A model generated the notes under the pieces. It ran no database searches, was not told where the DNA came from, and saw only the letters and a list, made by a program, of their open reading frames with translations. This document shows positions 1-5,641 of a stretch of 7,453 nt of DNA, one piece after another. The position numbers were made by a program, and so were the translations under genes. The stretch is from Candidatus Hydrogenedentota bacterium (GTDB lineage: Bacteria > Hydrogenedentota > Hydrogenedentia > Hydrogenedentales > SLHB01), in NCBI GenBank assembly GCA_022706165.1, contig JAKJDA010000138.1, positions 1 to 7,453 on the forward strand. Reading direction: 5' to 3'. The number at the start of each line of letters is the position of its first letter. The stretch's first letter is position 1.

Positions 1-500
1 GCATTGTGAAGGCCTATTCGACCCGCGTCGGCGAAGGCCCCTTCCCGACGGAACTGACGTGCGAAACGGGCGCCCTTTTGCGGGCGCGCGGCAACGAATA
101 CGGCGCGACGACGGGCCGTCCGCGGCGTTGCGGCTGGATCGATTGCGTGCAGTTGCGCCGCGCAGCCATGTTGAATGGCGCGACTTCCTTGGTTCTGACC
201 AAGCCCGACGTGCTGAGCGCGGTGGACGCCGTTCAAATCTGCACGGCATATCGCCTTGACGGAGCCGTCGTCACAGAATTTCCTTCGCAGATAGACGACC
301 TGGCGCGCGTCGAGCCGGTGTTTGAGGAAATGCCTGGATGGAAAACCGACATTTCCGATTGCCGCGCATGGGAAGAATTGCCCGGGACGGCCCAGCGCTA
401 TTTCGAGCGCATCGAGGCGCTAGTCGGCGTTCCGATCGATATCGTGTCGGTGGGGCCGGGCCGAGAGCAAACCATCGATCGGCGCGATCCTTTCGGGTGA
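1..500 (+). CDS. purA: Adenylosuccinate synthetase, C-terminal part (5' end outside window)
   Basis: Cytosolic enzyme that joins IMP and aspartate using GTP to make adenylosuccinate, the first committed step from IMP to AMP. About 165 residues are visible, in the reading frame entering at base 3; the family is usually about 430 residues, so roughly the last 40% is present. Seen directly: the loop KAYSTRVGEGPFPTEL at the window edge, then GATTGRPRRCGWID, the guanine-contacting segment LTKPDVLSAVD, the MPGW segment, and the C-terminal signature VPIDIVSVGPGREQTI followed by RRDPFG. These align by eye, in order, with the end of the E. coli enzyme (TTGRRRRTGW, LTKLDVL, STGPDRTET, RDPFDA). The GTG at base 6 is an internal valine codon, not a start. 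The reading frame ends intact with TGA, and the next gene begins within 8 bp, so co-transcription is likely. Identity is very secure. Confidence 0.97.
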   Translation, partial: IVKAYSTRVGEGPFPTELTCETGALLRARGNEYGATTGRPRRCGWIDCVQLRRAAMLNGATSLVLTKPDVLSAVDAVQICTAYRLDGAVVTEFPSQIDDLARVEPVFEEMPGWKTDISDCRAWEELPGTAQRYFERIEALVGVPIDIVSVGPGREQTIDRRDPFG

Positions 501-508
501 GCCCCTGC

Positions 509-1804
509 ATGAAGCATCGTGTTTGTCATGGCCGCACGCCGAAGAAACGGCGCGCGGCCATGATTGTTTTCGCGTCCGCCCTCGCGTTGGCGGGGTGCAT
601 GCGGGAACAAACCCTCGCGCCTGCCGAAGCCCTGAACCGCGCCTCGGAGCGCATCGACCGCATTCTCGCCCGGCATGACGGCGAAACGGCAGGCCCGGAT
701 CGTTCTGCCGACGCAGACGACCCTCCCGAGAATCGCGCCGTCATCTGGCATTATGCGCACCCGTTGATCTCGCCTGCATTCGCCCCCAACGGATCGTTCG
801 CGTCGTGGCGCGCATCGCATGCCCCGTTCGCTGTCGAGACGCAATTCCTTGGCGATTGGGGCGCGGCGGTCCAGAAGCTCACGGTGTCGCTGGCCGCGGG
901 AGACTTGCCGGACATCGCGTTGGTCAAGCGCTCGTGGCTGGCCGCGCTCGCGCACAGCGGGCGTCTTCAGCCGCTTGACGGGTATTTGCCCGACGCGTTG
1001 ACGCGCGACCTTCACCCTGTCGCGCGGGCGTCCATGACGGTCCACGGCAGGCTCTATGCCCTTCCCGCCGATGGATTCTGCTCGGCGCTTTTCTGCCGCT
1101 CCGATCGCGTTTCAACGCCTCCGCGCACCTGGGATGAACTGCGCGCCGTCGCCAAGGAACTGCGGGGAGGGAAAGAAAAAACGGATCGCTTCTGGCCGGT
1201 GGGCCACTATCCTTTTTTGGAGGCGTTGTGGTCTGCCGGCGGCGATGTCGTCAAAGACGGCAAGGCGGCGCTGAACGATCCCGAGGCATTGGAGGCGTTG
1301 GAGTTCGTGCTATCGCTGACGCGTCGCGGCGATGCGCCCCAGGACGCCATGCTCGATCCCGACGCGGGCATGCAACGTTTTCTGCGCGGCGAAGTCGCGA
1401 TGACCGTGGCGTCGTCCGCCTATTTGCCCACGCTGCGCCAGGCGGACGTCGCGTTCACCGTGGCGCCCGTTCCGGGCAAAAATGGGCCCATCTCGATGCT
1501 TTCCGACGACGCGATCGTGGCGTTTCGCCGTCATGCCGCCGCGAGGCGCGAGGCGATCGCCGCCACCCTTGATTTCCTCGCCTCAACCGCGGGCGACGCC
1601 AGCGCGATGGCGCGCGGGAGCGTTCCTATCCGCAACAGCGCCGACGCGCCAGGCGCGGATCCTTCCTTGTGCGAGGCCTACGCCTGCGCACGCAACACGC
1701 CGCTCATCCGGGCATGGGCCGAAACGCAGCGCGAGTTGCGCGTCATGCTCGCCAACGCATCGACGAAGGCGCATCCCGAATCCGTAGAGCAGGATCGCCC
1801 CTAG
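509..1804 (+). CDS. Extracellular solute-binding lipoprotein (SBP family 1-like), no transporter nearby
   Basis: Probable membrane-anchored periplasmic binding protein of the sugar/oligosaccharide ABC-importer type; the ligand is unknown. The 431-residue product starts with a basic n-region (KKRR, 12-15), a hydrophobic stretch and a lipobox LAGC with the lipidated Cys at 30. Residues 31-75 form a helix-prone, charged tether. The binding-protein core starts at the strand VIWHYAH (78-84). Family-like segments follow: LAAGDLPDIALV (128-139), LQPLDGYL (153-160), GRLYALPADG (180-189), PPRTWDELRAVAKEL (204-218), LRGEVAMTV (292-300) and a late VAPVPG (318-323). Cysteines after the lipid Cys occur only as two CX4C pairs (191/196, 388/393). 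Start 509 was chosen because it gives a normal signal peptide and has GGGTGA at 495-500; a GTG at 497 overlapping the purA stop is an alternative. The upstream ATG at 338 lies inside purA and is unlikely. No permease or ATPase gene lies within the window. Confidence 0.87.
   Translation: MKHRVCHGRTPKKRRAAMIVFASALALAGCMREQTLAPAEALNRASERIDRILARHDGETAGPDRSADADDPPENRAVIWHYAHPLISPAFAPNGSFASWRASHAPFAVETQFLGDWGAAVQKLTVSLAAGDLPDIALVKRSWLAALAHSGRLQPLDGYLPDALTRDLHPVARASMTVHGRLYALPADGFCSALFCRSDRVSTPPRTWDELRAVAKELRGGKEKTDRFWPVGHYPFLEALWSAGGDVVKDGKAALNDPEALEALEFVLSLTRRGDAPQDAMLDPDAGMQRFLRGEVAMTVASSAYLPTLRQADVAFTVAPVPGKNGPISMLSDDAIVAFRRHAAARREAIAATLDFLASTAGDASAMARGSVPIRNSADAPGADPSLCEAYACARNTPLIRAWAETQRELRVMLANASTKAHPESVEQDRP
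527..562 (+). promoter_or_regulatory. Near-perfect inverted repeat, terminator-like, inside the lipoprotein signal-peptide codons
   Basis: Left arm 527-541 (CATGGCCGCACGCCG) and right arm 548-562 (CGGCGCGCGGCCATG) pair over 15 positions with one A/C mismatch (536/553), giving 14 Watson-Crick pairs, 12 of them G-C. The loop is AAGAAA (542-547). The tract ATTGTTTT (563-570) follows directly on the plus strand, as in an intrinsic terminator, while the opposite strand lacks a comparable T-run. The hairpin lies 27 bases after the purA stop and 18 bases after the lipoprotein ATG, covering codons 7-18 exactly. The structure is seen directly; a role as terminator, attenuator or translation control is inferred. 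A palindromic element inserted in frame is another possibility. Confidence 0.6.
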
Positions 1805-1885
1805 CGGCCAGACGCGTCCGGTCCGGCATGTTTTTGCATGCGATTGCGCAGGCCCGTGAGGTATCATGCGTGCGTACCGTTCGCC

Positions 1886-1891
1886 TACAAT
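1886..1891 (+). promoter_or_regulatory. Possible -10 element ahead of the DUF2157 gene
   Basis: TACAAT lies in the 132-bp gap between the lipoprotein stop and the DUF2157 start, about 46 bases before the ATG, and differs from the sigma-70 -10 consensus at one position. No good -35 hexamer sits at the usual distance; the best is GTATCA at 1861-1866, with a 19-base spacer and three matches. This gap is the only plausible place in the window for a promoter of the DUF2157/GDYXXLXY pair, but the match could be chance. Confidence 0.22.
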
Positions 1892-1936
1892 GCTAGCGCG
1901 TCCTCGTGATGTGCGCCGCGAGAGGAGAATCAGGGC

Positions 1937-3259
1937 ATGAACAGGCAAAAAGCGATCGCATGGCTGTACGGAGAAATGCCCCAGTTGGAAGAGGCCGGCG
2001 TTCTCCCCCGCGAGACGGCCGCCGCGTTGAAAGCGCATTACGGGCCGATAACGATTCGATCGCGGCGGAGCGCGGCCTTGCTGCTGTTCAGCGTTTTGGG
2101 GGCGGCGTCGATCGGCTTGGGCGTCATCCTGCTGCTGGCGCATAACTGGGAGCAGTTGAGCCGGCCCATGCGAACGGTCTTGTCGTTTCTGCCGCTGGTT
2201 GCCGGACAGACGCTTGCGGGGTGGACGCTGCTTCGTCGGCCCGGATCGCTCGCTTGGCGGGAGGGAAGCGCGATGGCGATGGCGTTGGCCGTGGGCGCCA
2301 GCATCTCGCTTATCAGCCAGACGTATCAAATCCAGGGGAGCATGAGCGGGTTTCTGCTGGCATGGATCCTGTTGGGCGGCCCGCTAATCCACTTCTTCAA
2401 CGCATCCGGCGTGGCGCTGCTTTACATGGCGGGGCTGACGGGATGGGCCGTTGCGGCGCAGGCGGAAGGAGGCCATGCGCTGTTGTTCTGGCCCTTGGCA
2501 GCGTTGTTGGCGCCGCACATCTGGCGCGCGCACAAGCAGGATCCGGAAGGACCGCGGATGCGGCTGTTGTCGTGGGGGCTCTGCGGGGCCGCATCGATTG
2601 CGACAGGATTTGTGATCGAGCGAAGCATGCCGGGCGTGTGGATCGTCGTGTATAGCGCTTTATTTTCGGCGATGTTGTTGGCGGGACGCGGCCCGTTTCG
2701 CGCGGTCCGGTTCAACGCTTTTCACATTGCTGGTTTCATTGGATCGGCGGCGCTGACGCTGATCCTGACATTTGACGGCGTATGGCGCCATGTCGGATGG
2801 AATCACTACCGTTCGGGAGACGGGTATCATCCCTGGGCCGCGTGGCAGGATTATGGCCTGGCGCTGGCGCTGTTGGCCGGAGCCGCGCTGATGCTGGTGC
2901 GCAGCGCGAGCCGGAAAGATTGGATCGCGACGGCGTCGGGAGGCTTGGCGGCGCTGGCGGCCATTGGTTTTTCCGCCTGCTCCATGGATGTGCCGTCCGG
3001 CGTGATCATAGGCGGATTCAATCTATATGCGCTCTTCTGGGGCGCGACGATCTTGTTAGTCGGCCTCGATCGGAACGAGCTGTACACGATAAACGCCGGC
3101 ATGGCCGTGATTTCGATGCTCATCATCGTTCGCTTTTTCGATGCCGACCTCAGCTTCACGGTGCGGGGCATCCTGTTCATTGCGTTGGGGATCGCATTTC
3201 TGGGAGCCAACGTGGCGCTGGTGCGGCGCACGGCGACCCGCAAGGGGGCAATCACATGA
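1937..3259 (+). CDS. DUF2157 domain-containing polytopic membrane protein
   Basis: A 440-residue integral membrane protein of unknown function. The first ~40 residues are soluble and charged (LYGEMPQLEEAGVL, then a helix), as is usual for DUF2157 proteins. The family-like first membrane hairpin follows, LGAASIGLGVILLLAHNW (54-71). Next come GASISLISQTYQIQG (120-134), a run of hydrophobic segments to about residue 275, a polar stretch 280-305 rich in W, H, Y, G and D (probably a loop outside the bilayer), and four more hydrophobic segments. The end, VRFFDADLSFTVRGILFIALGIAFLGANVALVRR (398-431), is very typical of the family. I count roughly ten to twelve helices by eye. A GAGGAG at 1922-1927, 9 bases before the ATG, supports the start. 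The stop overlaps the start of the GDYXXLXY gene as ATGA, implying translational coupling and joint function. Family assignment is firm; the biochemical role is not known. Confidence 0.88.
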   Translation: MNRQKAIAWLYGEMPQLEEAGVLPRETAAALKAHYGPITIRSRRSAALLLFSVLGAASIGLGVILLLAHNWEQLSRPMRTVLSFLPLVAGQTLAGWTLLRRPGSLAWREGSAMAMALAVGASISLISQTYQIQGSMSGFLLAWILLGGPLIHFFNASGVALLYMAGLTGWAVAAQAEGGHALLFWPLAALLAPHIWRAHKQDPEGPRMRLLSWGLCGAASIATGFVIERSMPGVWIVVYSALFSAMLLAGRGPFRAVRFNAFHIAGFIGSAALTLILTFDGVWRHVGWNHYRSGDGYHPWAAWQDYGLALALLAGAALMLVRSASRKDWIATASGGLAALAAIGFSACSMDVPSGVIIGGFNLYALFWGATILLVGLDRNELYTINAGMAVISMLIIVRFFDADLSFTVRGILFIALGIAFLGANVALVRRTATRKGAIT

Positions 3260-3837
3260 AACCAGGCGCGCCATGGAAACGCACCATCCTGCTGCCGGCG
3301 TTCGTCGTTCTCGCGCTCGTTCAACTGGCCGTTCCCGCGAATATGATCCTGCATCGGGAAATGACGATTCGCCATGGCAAGGAGTACAAACTGCGGGCCC
3401 AACCCGTGGACCCGTACGACGCATTTCGAGGCCGTTACGTGAGGCTGAATTTTGACGTCGCGGAAGCGCCGCCGCCAACGAGCGATCCACTGAAGCGCCA
3501 ACAGAAAGCCTATGCCGTCCTCGAATCGGATTCCGAGGGGTTCGCGACGGTGGCATCAGTCTCGTTGACGCCCCCCGATACGGACAATTACCTCGCGGTG
3601 CGGCTGAATCCGCATGCGCAGCGACAGCCGCGCGAGGCTCCCAAGACGGACATCGTCTGGCCGTTCGAGCGATATTACATGGAGGAGAGCGCGGCCCCCG
3701 AAGCGGAAAGAATGTATCGGGAACGCATCCGAACGTCCTCGGTCCACATCACCTTCCGCGTTTTGCGCGGCACAGGCGTCATCACGGGACTTTACCTCGA
3801 CGACAAACCTATCGAGGCGGCTCTCTCAACGCCATGA
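3256..3837 (+). CDS. GDYXXLXY domain-containing membrane-anchored protein
   Basis: A 193-residue protein with one N-terminal membrane helix (about 10-29, ILLPAFVVLALVQLAVPANM) and a soluble, probably extracytoplasmic domain. Residues 51-66 read VDPYDAFRGRYVRLNF. This is the family's signature region (usually DP.D..RGDYVRLSY), but here the Asp after Gly is Arg and the last Tyr is Phe. The second typical element is PFERYYMEE (136-144), and the C-terminal strand GLYLDDKPIE (178-187) also fits. The start overlaps the DUF2157 stop (ATGA) and has AAGGGGG at 3242-3248, 7 bases upstream. GDYXXLXY proteins are usually encoded next to DUF2157 or DUF4401 membrane proteins, and this pair follows that pattern without a separate DUF4401 gene. 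Function is unknown; physical partnership with the DUF2157 protein is inferred from the coupling. Confidence 0.85.
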   Translation: MKPGAPWKRTILLPAFVVLALVQLAVPANMILHREMTIRHGKEYKLRAQPVDPYDAFRGRYVRLNFDVAEAPPPTSDPLKRQQKAYAVLESDSEGFATVASVSLTPPDTDNYLAVRLNPHAQRQPREAPKTDIVWPFERYYMEESAAPEAERMYRERIRTSSVHITFRVLRGTGVITGLYLDDKPIEAALSTP

Positions 3838-3885
3838 CCGCCGGACTGCGCAAAGCCTCGCCGTTTTGAAAGCGTCGCAGGGCGG
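3838..3885 (+). other. Bulged inverted repeat in the spacer before the UbiB-like gene
   Basis: CCGCC (3838-3842) and CTGCG (3846-3850) pair with CGCAG (3876-3880) and GGCGG (3881-3885): ten pairs with a 3-nt bulge on the left arm and a 25-nt loop. The left arm begins at the base after the GDYXXLXY stop codon, and the right arm ends 5 bases before the kinase Shine-Dalgarno AAGGAG (3891-3896). There is no T-tract, so it does not look like a standard intrinsic terminator. It could be an mRNA processing or stability element, or chance in GC-rich DNA. Confidence 0.3.
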
Positions 3886-3905
3886 CAGTAAAGGAGAAGC
3901 CGGAC

Positions 3906-5579
3906 ATGAACTATTGGGCCTTGTCCAAACGCGCGGGCACCGCGGCGCGCCTGGCCGAAGTGGTGCGGGTGCTGGTCCGTCACGGGTTCACGGATCTCCT
4001 GCAGCGATTGGGCGTGTACGAAGGAATCCCGGCCAAGGTCTTGCGGCCGATCCTGCCCGCGCCGCCTCCGGAACGCCTGCCCCATACCTGGGGCGAGCGG
4101 CTTCGCGCCGTATTTACGGAGCTGGGGCCGACCTTCGTGAAACTCGGCCAGGTGTTGAGCACGCGCGCGGACCTGGTCGGCAAGGAGACGAGCGACGCGC
4201 TCGGCTCGCTCCAAGACCATGTGGATGCCGTGCCGTTTGAGGAAATCCGCGCGGAACTCGAACAGGGGCTGGGCAGAACCGTCGAGGAATGTTTCGTCGC
4301 GTTCGATCCGACGCCCGTCGCGGCGGGCTCCATCAGTCAAGTGTACAAGGCGCGCCTCCACGACGGCACGCCGGTGGCCGTGAAGGTCCGGCGCCCCAAC
4401 ATCGAGACGATCGTCGAGGCCGACTTACGCCTGCTGCACAGCATAGCCGACTGGATATCCGAGCATGTTCACGATCTGGCGTGGATGGACCCGCCCGCCG
4501 TCGTCGAGGAGTTTTCGAGAACCATCCGCCGCGAAATGGATTTCACGATCGAAGCGCGCGTCATCGAACGATTCCGCGCGAATTATGCCGAGAGTCCGCA
4601 TGTCATCGTTCCGCGCGCATATGCCGCGTTCGGGTCGCACACGACGCTCACGATGGACTGGGTGGACGGGGTGCGCGTGGACGCGCTGGACGAGTATCCC
4701 GCGCGCTGTTCCGATCCCAAGGCCGTCGCGCGCATCGGCGGCGACACGCTGTGCCGGCAGATATTCGAATTCCGGCTATTCCACGGCGACCCGCATCCCG
4801 GCAACATCCTGCTTACGTCGGATAATCGCATCACGTTTCTCGACTACGGGATGGTGGGACATCTCGAACAACGCGATGTCCGGACGATAGCGACGCTGTT
4901 GCGGGCGTTGTACCGCGAAGATGCAGGGGATGCCGCCAGCGCCCTGCTGCAATTCACGATTTCCGGAGATGCCGAACGCCCCGACATGCTCCGCCACGAA
5001 GTGGCCGAATACATGGCGTTCGAAGCCCAGGCGATCATGAGCAGCGGCCAATTCGGCAAGGCCATCGAACGGCTGGTGGGCATTCTGCGGCGACATGGGC
5101 TGCAATTGGCTCCCCGTTTTTCCTTGTTGCTCAAGGCTCTCATGACAATCGAGTCCACCGCCCATGTTCTCGACCCCGATCTCGACATGCTCCCCGTCAT
5201 GCGGCCGCACATCGAACGGATCATCGCGCGGCGTTTTCGCCCCCGCCGCCTGCTGCACGAAATCAGCGCCCGCGCAGAAACGCTGCTGTCGGTCGCCGGC
5301 GATTTCCCGCAGGAATTCTTTCAACTGGTGAGTCTGTTGCGGCGGGGACGCCTCAAGATACAGCTGCATCACGAAAAACTGGACCAATTGGCCGCCGCAG
5401 CCGACCGCGCCAGCAACCGGATCGCGTTCGGCGTGATCACCGGCTCGATCATTGTCGGCTCCAGCCTGTTGCTTGCCGCCAACGTGGGGCTGCGCTGGAT
5501 TGGGCTCACCGGATACACGCTCGCCGGCCTTCTCGGTCTCGGATTGATCGTCTCCATCCTCCGGTCGAAGAATTTCTGA
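3906..5579 (+). CDS. ubiB: AarF/ABC1/UbiB-family atypical kinase-like ATPase
   Basis: A 557-residue protein, the usual length for bacterial UbiB. The family is linked to isoprenoid-quinone biosynthesis, probably as an ATPase that helps lipid precursors reach membrane enzymes. All hallmarks are present: KLGQ (79-82) in TFVKLGQVLSTRADL; the alanine-rich nucleotide loop VAAGSISQVYKA (138-149), replacing a normal P-loop; VAVK with Lys160; EMDFTIEA (210-218); the hinge-like LTMDWVDGV (248-256); catalytic-type HGDPHPGN (293-300, Asp295 and Asn300); and the metal-binding DYG (313-315). Two hydrophobic segments (about 507-526 and 532-552) form the C-terminal membrane anchor. The start has AAGGAG 9 bases upstream. 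No key residue is missing, so it should be active. The gene lies 68 bp after the GDYXXLXY gene on the same strand and converges with the RND gene. The symbol is family-level: no other quinone gene is in view, so the exact pathway is unproven. Confidence 0.9.
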   Translation: MNYWALSKRAGTAARLAEVVRVLVRHGFTDLLQRLGVYEGIPAKVLRPILPAPPPERLPHTWGERLRAVFTELGPTFVKLGQVLSTRADLVGKETSDALGSLQDHVDAVPFEEIRAELEQGLGRTVEECFVAFDPTPVAAGSISQVYKARLHDGTPVAVKVRRPNIETIVEADLRLLHSIADWISEHVHDLAWMDPPAVVEEFSRTIRREMDFTIEARVIERFRANYAESPHVIVPRAYAAFGSHTTLTMDWVDGVRVDALDEYPARCSDPKAVARIGGDTLCRQIFEFRLFHGDPHPGNILLTSDNRITFLDYGMVGHLEQRDVRTIATLLRALYREDAGDAASALLQFTISGDAERPDMLRHEVAEYMAFEAQAIMSSGQFGKAIERLVGILRRHGLQLAPRFSLLLKALMTIESTAHVLDPDLDMLPVMRPHIERIIARRFRPRRLLHEISARAETLLSVAGDFPQEFFQLVSLLRRGRLKIQLHHEKLDQLAAAADRASNRIAFGVITGSIIVGSSLLLAANVGLRWIGLTGYTLAGLLGLGLIVSILRSKNF

Positions 5580-5641
5580 CAACCGCCGGTTCTGAAGACG
5601 CCAACCTGAGTTGCGGGGTGGGTTCTGATTCCCGCGCCCAA

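Noticed and set aside
338..508. Extension of the lipoprotein gene to an ATG at 338 (488 residues)
   Set aside because: The extra 57 residues are an Arg-rich out-of-frame reading of purA and would bury the clear signal peptide and lipobox far from the N-terminus.
1163..1183. GGGGAGGG followed by A6C, resembling a ribosomal frameshift signal in the lipoprotein gene
   Set aside because: The heptamer is not in the X_XXY_YYZ phase of the reading frame, and the frame runs on intact through conserved family segments.
1901..1926. TCCTC that could pair with the GAGGA ribosome site of the DUF2157 gene
   Set aside because: Only five pairs with a 16-nt loop; expected by chance in GC-rich DNA, with no supporting alternative structure.
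1805..1936. Small RNA, riboswitch or terminator in the gap after the lipoprotein gene
   Set aside because: GCATG/CATGC (1826-1841) gives only a 5-bp stem and GACGCGTC (1811-1818) is a short palindrome; nothing resembles a known RNA fold.
3866..3894. TTGAAA (3866-3871) as a -35 for a private kinase promoter
   Set aside because: No acceptable -10 at the right distance; the expected place coincides with the Shine-Dalgarno sequence.
5580..5641. Possible bidirectional terminator between the convergent kinase and RND genes
   Set aside because: Only weak pairings are present (GCGGGG 5613-5618 with TCCCGC 5630-5635 including a G-T pair; AACC/GGTT at 5581-5591), and no T-tract on either strand. Some terminator is expected here but none is convincing.
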